Shown: positions 18,356 to 25,771 of the stretch, piece by piece
Layout: the number at the start of each line of letters is the position of its first letter
How positions within the stretch are numbered: the first letter of the stretch is position 1
Origin: Clostridia bacterium
GTDB taxonomy: Bacteria > Bacillota > Clostridia > Christensenellales > Borkfalkiaceae
Assembly (NCBI GenBank): GCA_017545865.1
Contig: JAFWXO010000020.1
Coordinates: forward strand, 62,001 to 126,000
Reading direction: 5' to 3'
Length of the DNA stretch: 64,000 bases
Made by a program: the position numbers and the translations under genes
Notes under the pieces: generated by a model
The model's input: the letters and a program-made list of their open reading frames with translations, nothing else
What the model was told of the DNA's origin: nothing
Databases searched by the model: none

Positions 18356-19404
18356 CAATCGTCTTCTCTTAATTTTACTGATTTTATTGCTTTTCTTCTA
18401 ATATCTTCGCTTGAAGCAGCGTAGTGTTTTTTAGTGGTGTTAACGTCAGCATGCCCTAAATAATCGGCTACTAAGTATATATCGTTAGTTTCCCTATAAA
18501 GATTAGTGCCGAAAGTGCTTCTAAGTTTATGCGGGGTAATCTTTTTTAGGGGAGTAATGATTTTTGCATACTTTTTAACGAGTTCTTGAATAGTTCTAAC
18601 GCTAATTCGCTTGTTTTGAAGGCTTAAAAATAGCGCTTTTTCGTCTTCAGGCAGATCTTTTATCTCGTTTCTCTTACGTATCCAAGCAACAAGCGCTTTT
18701 TCAACTTCGTCGTTAAAATACAAAATAGTTCGGTTACCACCTTTTCTCGTAACGGCAAAACTCATATCTTCAAAATTTATATCGTCTAAATTAAGCCCAA
18801 CAAGTTCGCTATTTCTAATTCCCGTGCCTAAAAATAACGTTAAAATAGCAACGTCACGAATTTTTGTGCTTTGGTGGTAAACTTGTTGGTGTTTAGAAAA
18901 TTTATCACCGCTATCGGCAAGGTTTAAAAGTTTAACAACTTCGTTAATTTCTAAGTGAATAATCTCTTTATCGTGTAGTTTAGGAAGGGAAACCTTAGCA
19001 ACGGTATTCGATTTAATTCTACCTTTATTGAAAAAATACTTGTAAAAGGCTCTAACAGTAGCGAGTTTTCTTGCTTTTGCTCGCTCGTTGCACGTTTCTT
19101 GCTTGCCGTTTATTTCATATAGAGATAAATACGCTAAAAACTGCTCAAAATCGCTAAGTTGAACGCTTTCTATATCTTCAATCGTGAGTTCTTCAATAAT
19201 TTTGTTTTTAAAAACGTTTTTTACTAAGTAATCAAAGAAAATTCTTATATCGTAAACGTAATTTAGCCGTGTGAGTGGGGAAGTGTATTCCGTAATACCC
19301 AAAACGAACTCTCTTGCAATCTTAGGCAGATCTTCAAGCATAGCGTTTATTCGCGTTAAACAGTTAATTTCACGCTGTTTATAATAGTTATCGGTTGGAT
19401 TCAT
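18355..19404 (-). CDS. Tyrosine recombinase, XerC/XerD type
   Basis: This 349-residue site-specific recombinase probably resolves chromosome dimers. The start at 19404 is chosen because AAGG precedes it and a promoter lies just upstream; the longer frame reads through that promoter. The N-terminal SAM-like DNA-binding domain covers about residues 35-150. The catalytic domain shows the first Arg in GTGIRNSEL, the Lys region in RKGGNRTI, H-x-x-R in PHKLRS, and the His and Tyr in YLGHADVNTTKKHYA. It has the length and context of a housekeeping Xer protein rather than a phage integrase. Confidence 0.88.
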   Translation of the reverse strand: MNPTDNYYKQREINCLTRINAMLEDLPKIAREFVLGITEYTSPLTRLNYVYDIRIFFDYLVKNVFKNKIIEELTIEDIESVQLSDFEQFLAYLSLYEINGKQETCNERAKARKLATVRAFYKYFFNKGRIKSNTVAKVSLPKLHDKEIIHLEINEVVKLLNLADSGDKFSKHQQVYHQSTKIRDVAILTLFLGTGIRNSELVGLNLDDINFEDMSFAVTRKGGNRTILYFNDEVEKALVAWIRKRNEIKDLPEDEKALFLSLQNKRISVRTIQELVKKYAKIITPLKKITPHKLRSTFGTNLYRETNDIYLVADYLGHADVNTTKKHYAASSEDIRRKAIKSVKLREDD

Positions 19405-19439
19405 GTTTTTCCTTAAAAAATTTATATTTATATATAAAT

Positions 19440-19467
19440 ATTTTATCATACTTTTCGCAAAATACAA
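19440..19467 (-). promoter_or_regulatory. Promoter of the recombinase-hflX operon
   Basis: Minus strand: TTGTAT (19462-19467), a 16-base spacer and TAAAAT (19440-19445). It gives a leader of about 30 bases that contains AAGG before the ATG at 19404. Confidence 0.5.
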
Positions 19468-19493
19468 TGGTTTTGCGCAAAGATTGAAAGTTT

Positions 19494-19522
19494 TTGACAA
19501 ATATTTTTAGTTTTGATATAAT
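19494..19522 (+). promoter_or_regulatory. Consensus promoter, apparently leaderless
   Basis: TTGACA (19494-19499), a 17-base spacer and TATAAT (19517-19522). Six bases (TAGGGC) separate the -10 from the ATG at 19529, so the transcript should start at or next to the ATG. Confidence 0.75.
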
Positions 19523-19528
19523 TAGGGC

Positions 19529-19816
19529 ATGAGTTTATTTATCGATATTATTTTAGACGTTATTTTTGAACTTTACGACGACGTGTTAACGGTTTTATTC
19601 CCAAATAAAGCATTTTCAAAAAAGGTTAGAGTAACTTTAAAAGTTATTTGCTTTATAATTTCACTAATAAATTTCCTTTTTATCGTTGCAGGCGTGTGGT
19701 TTATTTGCTATAACAAACTGTTTTTAGGCGTTTTACTAACTACGATAGGCGCAATTTTAATTTTAACTCACGTATTTATAGCAATTTTTCTCAAAATTAA
19801 AAGTAGCAGGCAATAA
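19529..19816 (+). CDS. Hypothetical small membrane protein
   Basis: This 95-residue protein is not recognised. A short amphipathic N-terminus (about residues 1-30) precedes two strongly hydrophobic segments (about 36-60 and 64-90), separated by a short loop with Cys and Lys. The protein ends in a basic KIKSSRQ tail. A consensus promoter and a terminator whose loop holds the stop codon make it a clear independent gene. Probably an inner-membrane protein of unknown role. Confidence 0.72.
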   Translation: MSLFIDIILDVIFELYDDVLTVLFPNKAFSKKVRVTLKVICFIISLINFLFIVAGVWFICYNKLFLGVLLTTIGAILILTHVFIAIFLKIKSSRQ

Positions 19817-19826
19817 AAAGCCTGCT
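19805..19826 (+). terminator. Terminator of the small membrane protein gene
   Basis: AGCAGGC and GCCTGCT form a stem followed by T7. The stop codon TAA is in the loop. Confidence 0.85.
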
Positions 19827-19882
19827 TTTTTTGTTTAGGAAACACTAAAATTTTAAATAGAGCATAATTATACACCCATGTT

Positions 19883-19918
19883 TAACTATGCGTAAAAGTC
19901 TTGTTTTACGCATAGTTA
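19883..19918. repeat. Perfect 15-bp inverted repeat in a 220-base gap
   Basis: The stretch 19827-20039 has no clear gene. It holds a perfect hairpin with TTAACTATGCGTAAAA as the left arm and a GTCTTG loop. No T-run follows on either strand, so it is not a typical terminator. The region from about 19957 to 20035 read on the minus strand also has a 27-codon open stretch without a start codon, directly after the metallopeptidase stop. Confidence 0.6.
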
Positions 19919-20039
19919 GTAGTATAAAATCAACGATAATACCGTAAATTTTAATTTTTGATAATTTTAATCAATTTTAATTGTTCCTAATTTGCCTATA
20001 TGGTTTTCAATTAAAAATTTTAATAATTCTTGATTTTCC

Positions 20040-20621
20040 TTAATAATCTATATTTAATATAAATGATTTTTCTTTAAGTTCGCGTTTGAACTCAGATTCA
20101 TTGCCGATTAGCGATTTTAATAAACTATGAAAGTTTTTTTGATGGTTAAAATAAACCGTGTGGCAAAGTTCGTGCAAAATAACGTAATCAATAACGTTTT
20201 TATTTAAACATATAAGTTTTAGATTAAGCGTTATATCTTTATTTTTATAACAAGTTCCCCATCTCGATTTGTAATTTTTAATCGCTACGTTTTTAAATGA
20301 AAAGCCGTGTTTTTTTGCCAAAAAACTTGTTCTTTCAATCAAATAAACAGATGCAAAATCTTTAATCTTTCTTCCAAAATCTTCGGTAAAATCAACGATT
20401 TCGCCCATAAAATACACTTTCTTTTTAGAAATTATATCTGCGTTTTTATTGATTATTGAAAGGTTGAAATTTTGATGTTTTTCTATCCAAGATTTCTTAC
20501 TTATTATATAGTCGTTTATCTTTTCATCGCTTAAAAAAATCGGCGCTTTAACCGTTATTTCGCCAGTTTTATCAATTTGAATTGAAATTGTTTTTCGACT
20601 TGATTTTATAACTTTAATCAT
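20040..20621 (-). CDS. YgjP-type (DUF45, M48-like) metallopeptidase
   Basis: This 193-residue protein carries RWGTC followed by a zinc-peptidase motif HELCH (residues 150-154) and a third histidine at 160, the arrangement of the YgjP/WLM group. It has no signal peptide, so it is cytoplasmic. The substrate is unknown; relatives are often linked to type I restriction modules or DNA-protein crosslink repair, but no such genes are nearby. The start lies six bases from a TATTAT -10 without a Shine-Dalgarno, suggesting leaderless translation. Confidence 0.85.
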   Translation of the reverse strand: MIKVIKSSRKTISIQIDKTGEITVKAPIFLSDEKINDYIISKKSWIEKHQNFNLSIINKNADIISKKKVYFMGEIVDFTEDFGRKIKDFASVYLIERTSFLAKKHGFSFKNVAIKNYKSRWGTCYKNKDITLNLKLICLNKNVIDYVILHELCHTVYFNHQKNFHSLLKSLIGNESEFKRELKEKSFILNIDY

Positions 20622-20627
20622 AAATAT

Positions 20628-20656
20628 ATAATATCATATTTATTAAAATATAGCAA
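20628..20656 (-). promoter_or_regulatory. Promoter of the metallopeptidase, apparently leaderless
   Basis: Minus strand: TTGCTA (20651-20656), a 17-base spacer and TATTAT (20628-20633), then six bases to the ATG at 20621. Confidence 0.55.
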
Positions 20657-20671
20657 ATTTTAATAAATAAA

Positions 20672-20700
20672 TTGACAATAATATGCAATAATGGTATAAT
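20672..20700 (+). promoter_or_regulatory. Promoter of the PadR-membrane protein gene
   Basis: TTGACA (20672-20677), a 17-base spacer and TATAAT (20695-20700). A leader of about 55 bases follows, with GGAG just before the ATG, a conventional layout unlike the divergent gene. Confidence 0.75.
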
Positions 20701-20761
20701 AAAATTACAAAAATTTGTAAATTGAATTTTTTGCAAAATCACTTATTTTATCGGAGAAAAT

Positions 20762-21988
20762 ATGGATAATAACGAAAAATTCCGCGGTCAAACAAACGGC
20801 ATAATTTTGTTTATTTTATTAAATGGTGACCGCCATACTGATGAACTTAAAGAAATTATTGATGAAAAGTTCTCTCAAGTTAAAATTGGAACGCTTTATT
20901 CTATAATCGCGCGTATGAAAACTCAAGGTCATATTGCGGAATATAGAGCAAGTTCTTCAGACGGATCAAGGCGCAAATACTATAAAATAACCGATCTTGG
21001 CAAATCCGTTTACGATAACGAGTTTGCGCATTTGTTTTTAGACGTTGAGCCTATCGTTGATAAAGTTGTTTATGAAGAGCCCGCATCCGAACCCTTCGTT
21101 GAGCCTGAACCGGAATACGTTGAAGAAGATGACGTTTATTTGAAATACGTTAAAAAAGCGGAACTTTTGAGTGAAGATGAAGTTGATATTGACTTTTCAA
21201 CGCTTAAAAGCGAACCAACTGCTAAAGAAGAGCCAAGCAAGTTAGATGAAGTTGTTCCTGCGCCTGAGTTTGACGATTATACTTTAGATGAAGAAGTTAA
21301 GGAAAAAGAAGTTGATTACGATAGCGTTGTTTCATCAAACTATGAATATAAGAGCGTTTTAAATCAACTTTTCCCAAAATCAAAAGTTTCGTTTGACGAT
21401 TATACCGATTACTCTTACACACCTTACTCCGAGCCCACGCAAGAAACCGCAGTTTCGGTTACAACTCAAAAAGAAGACGTTGCTACTACCCTTTTTGAAA
21501 TTTCCGAAAAAGAAAACATCAAAATTAGAACTTCAGTTGATACTAATAGATATCAAGGCGCGAAGATTTTATCTAACAAATTAAGATTTCACTCTTCAAT
21601 AATCATAACTGCGCTTGCAGTTATTGAGTTCTTGTTATTAACGTTTATGTTATCGGCAAGAGTTGAATTTAACTCTAAAGCCCTTTTAACAATAGGTATT
21701 ATATTTGGCGCATTAGTGGTTACAACTGGCGTTATTTACGTTATTAAACACTCACAATCGGTTAAAGATTTGCCAAAATTTATAAATTCGCTTGAAATCG
21801 CTATCGTTTTAACAATCAGTATTATAATAGTTTCGATTTGCATAGCAAGTATAGGCGGTATTGATATTTATAACTTTAACGACGTTTACTATTCAATAAT
21901 AGTTCCGTCGGTAATGGCATGCAATATCCCACTTTACGTTGCAACAGTTCATTTCTTATCAAAACTTGATTTTTATCAAGCAATATAA
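20762..21988 (+). CDS. Membrane-anchored PadR-like transcriptional regulator
   Basis: This 408-residue protein joins two parts seldom seen together. Residues about 1-90 form a PadR-type winged helix (ILFILLNGDRHTDELKEII, TLYSIIARMKTQGHI, SRRKYYKITDLG). An acidic, low-complexity linker with many Glu, Asp, Pro and Tyr follows (about 95-250). The C-terminus (about 270-405) has four hydrophobic segments predicted to cross the membrane. It may sense an envelope signal and act on DNA from the membrane. It is monocistronic with its own promoter and terminator. No substrate can be named. Confidence 0.8.
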   Translation: MDNNEKFRGQTNGIILFILLNGDRHTDELKEIIDEKFSQVKIGTLYSIIARMKTQGHIAEYRASSSDGSRRKYYKITDLGKSVYDNEFAHLFLDVEPIVDKVVYEEPASEPFVEPEPEYVEEDDVYLKYVKKAELLSEDEVDIDFSTLKSEPTAKEEPSKLDEVVPAPEFDDYTLDEEVKEKEVDYDSVVSSNYEYKSVLNQLFPKSKVSFDDYTDYSYTPYSEPTQETAVSVTTQKEDVATTLFEISEKENIKIRTSVDTNRYQGAKILSNKLRFHSSIIITALAVIEFLLLTFMLSARVEFNSKALLTIGIIFGALVVTTGVIYVIKHSQSVKDLPKFINSLEIAIVLTISIIIVSICIASIGGIDIYNFNDVYYSIIVPSVMACNIPLYVATVHFLSKLDFYQAI

Positions 21989-21992
21989 AATT

Positions 21993-22014
21993 AACCCTAT
22001 GTAAGCATAGGGTT
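21993..22014 (+). terminator. Terminator of the PadR-membrane gene
   Basis: A 9-bp stem of AACCCTATG and its complement with a TAAG loop, followed by T6. Confidence 0.88.
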
Positions 22015-22028
22015 TTTTGTTGCATTAA

Positions 22029-22052
22029 AAAAGGCGTTTAATAACGCCTTTT
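22029..22052 (-). terminator. Terminator of the creatininase-family gene
   Basis: A 10-bp stem AAAAGGCGTT with a TAAT loop sits just past the convergent gene end and has a T-run on the minus strand. Confidence 0.85.
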
Positions 22053-22059
22053 AATAATA

Positions 22060-22797
22060 TTAAACGATAGTTTTTCTAAGCCACTCAAGCGTGCAATTTA
22101 CCATGTGTTTGCCAAGTTCTTCGCTTGCTTCAGTAGCGCTTTGAGCAAACCACTCGGTATTTCTTTCACAACGGCTAAGGTCAACAAGTTCGGGATAAGT
22201 GCCCATCATAAGGCTCGTTTCCCATTTACCAGCGTGATCGAAACCACCGCACTTAATTTGCGCGTCTGCTCCGATTAAGGGAATAACCTTGATATATGAG
22301 AAAGGATCGTCTTCACTGCCCATATCTTCGTAATACGAAGCGTAAGCATCGCTACCCCACCAGCCTTTGCCAAGTTTTTGTTCCATATATTCCATAGTTA
22401 CCTTTTTTGCTGCTTTGTGGCAAGCAATAGTCATCGGCATTAAACCTGCGCCTTCAGTTTGGTGATGCGCAACGAGATAAATGTTTTTGTGCCCTGCGTC
22501 AATCATTGATTTTAAAATATAATATAAATAATTAACGTAAGCGTCTTCATCAACGTGGAAGTGGCTCGGTTTTGGCTCGCAAACAGCGTAAGATGCAACA
22601 CCGTACCAAATAGGCGGGCAAACTACGATTTCTTTTTCCTTTTCAAGTTCTCTAAGGCAACCGTTAATAACTAACGTGTCCGTTCCGCAAGAAGCGTGGC
22701 GAGCGTGGTATTCAAGAGTTCCTATAGGAATAACGAACGGAACTTTTCTATCAACCGCGTCTTGTATTTCATCGTATAACATTTCAAGCATTTGCAT
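22060..22797 (-). CDS. Creatininase-family amidohydrolase
   Basis: This 245-residue protein belongs to the creatininase (creatinine amidohydrolase) superfamily. Its N-terminal motif reads P-I-G-T-L-E-Y-H-A with a following C-G-T-D-T, matching the E-x-H-x-x-H and D metal ligands of the family. A second motif, VAHHQTEGAG, replaces the usual N-G-H-G-G-N. The family also includes formamide hydrolases of cofactor synthesis (ArfB, MftE-like), so the substrate is open. It is downstream of a creatinase-like gene and preceded by AAGGGGG. A stable hairpin lies between the two genes. Confidence 0.8.
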   Translation of the reverse strand: MQMLEMLYDEIQDAVDRKVPFVIPIGTLEYHARHASCGTDTLVINGCLRELEKEKEIVVCPPIWYGVASYAVCEPKPSHFHVDEDAYVNYLYYILKSMIDAGHKNIYLVAHHQTEGAGLMPMTIACHKAAKKVTMEYMEQKLGKGWWGSDAYASYYEDMGSEDDPFSYIKVIPLIGADAQIKCGGFDHAGKWETSLMMGTYPELVDLSRCERNTEWFAQSATEASEELGKHMVNCTLEWLRKTIV

Positions 22798-22820
22798 AAC
22801 GTTTTCCCCCTTAAAAATAA

Positions 22821-22848
22821 CCTACAAGCGCACGAAAGCGCTTGTAGG
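22821..22848 (-). other. Intercistronic hairpin between creatinase-like and creatininase genes
   Basis: A perfect 11-bp stem CCTACAAGCGC with an ACGAAA loop. On the minus strand a short, broken T-run follows, so it may attenuate transcription or protect the upstream mRNA. Confidence 0.7.
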
Positions 22849-22857
22849 AAATAATAA

Positions 22858-24033
22858 TTAGAAATTTAATTCGATAAGGCCGTGCTTTTCAAGGTAATCG
22901 GTGTAAGATTCAACGCCGTTTTCCTTAATAGCAATACCCTTTTCCCAACGACAACCAAAGGTTGAACCAGAAATGAAGGTGTCAACTTGGAAAGTCATAT
23001 TCTTTTGAAGAATATAGTCGGAAGAAGTTTCCATCCAAGGCGCTTCAACTTCGATCATACCAGTGCCGTGGCAAGGACCGTAAACGTAGTTCTTTTCGTA
23101 ACCAGCATCTTTGAACATTTGTAAGAATTGCTTGGGAACTCTATCAGCAGGAATACCAGCTTTTAATTGATCGGTAGTCCAGTTGTGCATCTTTAAGCAG
23201 AATTCAACGAGTTCTTTCTTTTCGCCTTCTGCTTTACCCATAAATACGGGAAGACCGATTGCAGGAGAATAACCGTCAATCTTAGCGGAAAGGTTAAGTT
23301 GAACGATATCGTCTTTACCGATTACTTTATAGGTAGAACGGCTAATTGCGTGGCGAGTTGAAGATTCGCTAAATACGTACATCGGAAGACCTTCGTATTC
23401 TGCGCCAAGTTCATAAATAACTTTTTGAGCAACGCCAACCATTTGAAGTTCAGTTACACCCGGTTTTAAAGCTTTGATAACTTCATCAGTAGCAACTTCA
23501 ACGATTTCAAAGCCTTTTCTAATACAAGCAAGTTCGTTTTCAGACTTGATTGAACGAAGAGCAACCATAATGTCACTGCAAATAGAAATGTCAGCTTTGG
23601 GGAAAGTATCTTTTAAACCTTCCATAATGGGAAGAGTGCATTCAACGTAACTACCAAGACCGATTTTAATGTTTTCACCGGTAACGCCGATATAATTGAA
23701 AGCATCTTTAAAGGTATCGGGAACAAGTTCAGGATAAGCAGGGTCAGCAGATTCACGGAATTCTTTTAAAACCATAACTTTATCAATCTTACCGAAATCT
23801 TTTGCGAAAATTGCAGATTCAGGACCAACTAATAATACTGCCTTACCGTTAGCGCCGATTAAAACGCCTGCGCGTTCAAACAAGGGCCAGAAACCCGAGA
23901 AATATCTTGCGTTAGCATAGTCGCTTTCAGTGGAAACAACGAGCATAGCGTCAAGACCTTTTTGAGCAACGAGTTTCGCTGCTTTGGCAATTCTTTCTTG
24001 ATATTCATAATCAGGAATACAAATTCTTTGCAT
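22858..24033 (-). CDS. M24-family protein, creatinase-like (metal ligands lost)
   Basis: This 391-residue 'pita-bread' protein has the N-terminal creatinase domain (about 1-140) and a C-terminal M24 domain. Metal-dependent M24 peptidases need Asp, Asp, His, Glu, Glu. Here the first Asp is Asn (IVQLNLSA), the second is Ala-like (GYSPAIGLP), His is kept (CHGTGM), the first Glu is replaced (FQVDTF) and the last is kept (RWEKGIAI). Bacterial creatinase shows the same Asn and Ala changes (as I recall its sequence), so a metal-free amidinohydrolase-like enzyme is more likely than a peptidase. TAAGGAGA precedes the start. Control by the divergent AraC gene is likely because the -35 is poor. Confidence 0.8.
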   Translation of the reverse strand: MQRICIPDYEYQERIAKAAKLVAQKGLDAMLVVSTESDYANARYFSGFWPLFERAGVLIGANGKAVLLVGPESAIFAKDFGKIDKVMVLKEFRESADPAYPELVPDTFKDAFNYIGVTGENIKIGLGSYVECTLPIMEGLKDTFPKADISICSDIMVALRSIKSENELACIRKGFEIVEVATDEVIKALKPGVTELQMVGVAQKVIYELGAEYEGLPMYVFSESSTRHAISRSTYKVIGKDDIVQLNLSAKIDGYSPAIGLPVFMGKAEGEKKELVEFCLKMHNWTTDQLKAGIPADRVPKQFLQMFKDAGYEKNYVYGPCHGTGMIEVEAPWMETSSDYILQKNMTFQVDTFISGSTFGCRWEKGIAIKENGVESYTDYLEKHGLIELNF

Positions 24034-24147
24034 AAAAAATCTCCTTAATTTTAATATTTTTTTAAGATTACTTCTATTATAATACTATTTTTATAAAATG
24101 TATTTATAAAAGCGTAAAAGTTTTTTGCACTTTCGTAAATAAATTTA

Positions 24148-24176
24148 TTGACGATTGAGCATAATCGTAGTATAAT
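24148..24176 (+). promoter_or_regulatory. Promoter of the AraC gene, apparently leaderless
   Basis: TTGACG (24148-24153), a 17-base spacer and TATAAT (24171-24176), then six bases (TTAAGC) to the ATG at 24183. The region also holds the poor divergent promoter of the creatinase-like gene (TATAAT on the minus strand near 24080), a likely target of this regulator. Confidence 0.7.
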
Positions 24177-24182
24177 TTAAGC

Positions 24183-25043
24183 ATGGAATTTAAAATTAAA
24201 ACGTTATCTGATGAATTTAAAATAACAGGCGTTGTAAACGTTCACTTTTTTGAGTTTGACAAGAACTTTGTTTCTGAAGTTGATAAACACCCTTTCCACG
24301 AACTCGTGTTCGTTTCAAAGGGTTCTTTAACCGTTAAATCTGAAGATTATAATGGCTCTCTTGATAAAAATAATTTAATTATTCATAGACCTGACGAGTA
24401 TCACTCGCTCATATCCGATGAAGATAATTCAGCAACGGTTATTATTATAGGTTTTACTTGTGAAGGACTGCCCGATTTGTTTTCATCAAAGGTTATAACG
24501 CTTAACGATGCGAATATTAAAAAACTTGCCGAAGCCGTTAAAGAAGGTAGAAACGTTTTTGCTCCACCGCACAACGTTCCCGTTTACGATATGAAGAAAA
24601 ACAAACACCAAGTTTACGGTTCTGAACAAATGCTTAAACTTGCGCTTGAACACTTTTTCTTAACGCTTATTCGCGAACATTATATCACTTCAAAGCAAGA
24701 GGCGTTGCCGATTAAATTTAACGTTAGCGAAATTATTGCGTATCTTGACGATAAGTACAAAGAAAAGATAACGCTTGGCGAACTTGCGTTCATTTTCGGC
24801 ACGAACAGAACAACCCTTTGCAAAGAATTTAAAAAGGCAACGGGAACTACGATTTTAGATTACGTTGGCGATAAGAAAATCATTGATGCAAAACGTAAAA
24901 TTGCCCAAACTAACGTTACTTTTACTGAAATTTCTATTGAACTCAACTTTGAGAGTATCCACTATTTCACAAAATTTTTCAAAAAGAAAACGGGCTATAC
25001 TCCTAAAGAATATAGAAAACTTTTTAAATCTAAAAAGGTGTGA
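24183..25043 (+). CDS. AraC-family transcriptional regulator
   Basis: This 286-residue regulator has an N-terminal cupin-like sensing domain (about 15-110, including HPFHELVFVSKG) and a C-terminal double helix-turn-helix (about 185-282: ITLGELAFIFGTNRTTLCKEF and the closing FTKFFKKKTGYTPKEYRK). It is divergent from the creatinase-like/creatininase genes and is their probable activator. The small ligand is unknown. The promoter layout indicates translation from a leaderless mRNA. Confidence 0.9.
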   Translation: MEFKIKTLSDEFKITGVVNVHFFEFDKNFVSEVDKHPFHELVFVSKGSLTVKSEDYNGSLDKNNLIIHRPDEYHSLISDEDNSATVIIIGFTCEGLPDLFSSKVITLNDANIKKLAEAVKEGRNVFAPPHNVPVYDMKKNKHQVYGSEQMLKLALEHFFLTLIREHYITSKQEALPIKFNVSEIIAYLDDKYKEKITLGELAFIFGTNRTTLCKEFKKATGTTILDYVGDKKIIDAKRKIAQTNVTFTEISIELNFESIHYFTKFFKKKTGYTPKEYRKLFKSKKV

Positions 25044-25044
25044 T

Positions 25045-25422
25045 ATGTCAACTTGGATTATATCGTTAATTTCAATTTTAATTATACCTATTATAATTTT
25101 GCCACTAAGTTTAATTATGATTAAATTTAAGAGTATAAATTATATATTTGGATATAGAACTACCCGCTCTATGAAAAACGAAAACACTTGGGTATACGCC
25201 AACACTCTATCGGGTAAACTGCTCGCTTTCGGTTCGCTCGCCTTTATCGTTTTAGACGTTATCTTTATGCTTATAATGCTAGGAAAAAGCGAAAACCTTT
25301 TATCAGCGTTACTTTTGCCAGTAGGTTTTGCGCCGATTTTATTATATTTGATTGTTAGCATCGTTATAGTTGAATTAAAATTAAAATCAAAATTTGATAA
25401 AAATGGAAACTTAATAAAATAA
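25045..25422 (+). CDS. SdpI-family membrane protein
   Basis: The 125-residue protein starts at 25045, two bases after the AraC stop, with AAAGGTG as ribosome site; an upstream extension in this frame overlaps the regulator and is rejected. It has three hydrophobic segments, and between the first two the SdpI-family motif FGYRTTRSMKNENTWVYAN. SdpI gives immunity to the SdpC killing peptide in Bacillus, but many family members have no toxin partner and none is seen here. Co-transcribed with the AraC gene. Confidence 0.85.
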   Translation: MSTWIISLISILIIPIIILPLSLIMIKFKSINYIFGYRTTRSMKNENTWVYANTLSGKLLAFGSLAFIVLDVIFMLIMLGKSENLLSALLLPVGFAPILLYLIVSIVIVELKLKSKFDKNGNLIK

Positions 25423-25444
25423 GCGTTGCCAAACGGCAACGCTT
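25421..25444. terminator. Bidirectional terminator
   Basis: A 10-bp stem AAGCGTTGCC with an AAAC loop between convergent SdpI-family and azlD genes; the stem begins inside the SdpI stop codon region. Confidence 0.85.
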
Positions 25445-25771
25445 TTAAATTAAAAACAAATAAGGTAACAAATTATAAAGTAAAATTGAAACTACTGATA
25501 ATATTGCAACTACAACGAGTGAACGTTTAGATACCGCGCCTATAAAAGCCACGCAAACGCCGATTATAGCCGAATAAACGTTTCCGGTAACAAAGAATAC
25601 GGAAGGGAAAGTCATTGCCGTTAAAACGGCGTAAGGCACGTAATAAAGCAAACTCTTAATAAAAGTAGACTTTATTTTTTTATGGAAAAACGCTAAAGGA
25701 ATCATACGGATAAAATACGTTACAAGCGCCATAGCTAAAACCATTAAAACCATATATAATTCTTTACTCAT
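25445..25771 (-). CDS. azlD: AzlD-type branched-chain amino-acid transport subunit
   Basis: A small hydrophobic protein of 108 residues with four membrane segments and the typical TYFIRMIPLAFF motif near the N-terminus. It partners AzlC in export of branched-chain amino acids. The start at 25771 (ATGAGTAAA) overlaps the end of azlC by eight bases; a start 12 bases earlier is also possible. Only the transporter pair is present, without an Lrp-like regulator nearby. Confidence 0.87.
   Translation of the reverse strand: MSKELYMVLMVLAMALVTYFIRMIPLAFFHKKIKSTFIKSLLYYVPYAVLTAMTFPSVFFVTGNVYSAIIGVCVAFIGAVSKRSLVVVAILSVVSILLYNLLPYLFLI

Noticed and set aside
18355..19404. Tyrosine recombinase as the integrase of a mobile element
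   Set aside because: It is in an operon with hflX, has Xer length and motifs, and there are no att repeats, cargo or phage genes around it.
24865..25044. N-terminal extension of the SdpI-family protein
   Set aside because: It overlaps the AraC helix-turn-helix in another frame; AAAGGTG and the ATG at 25045 give a full-length SdpI-family protein.
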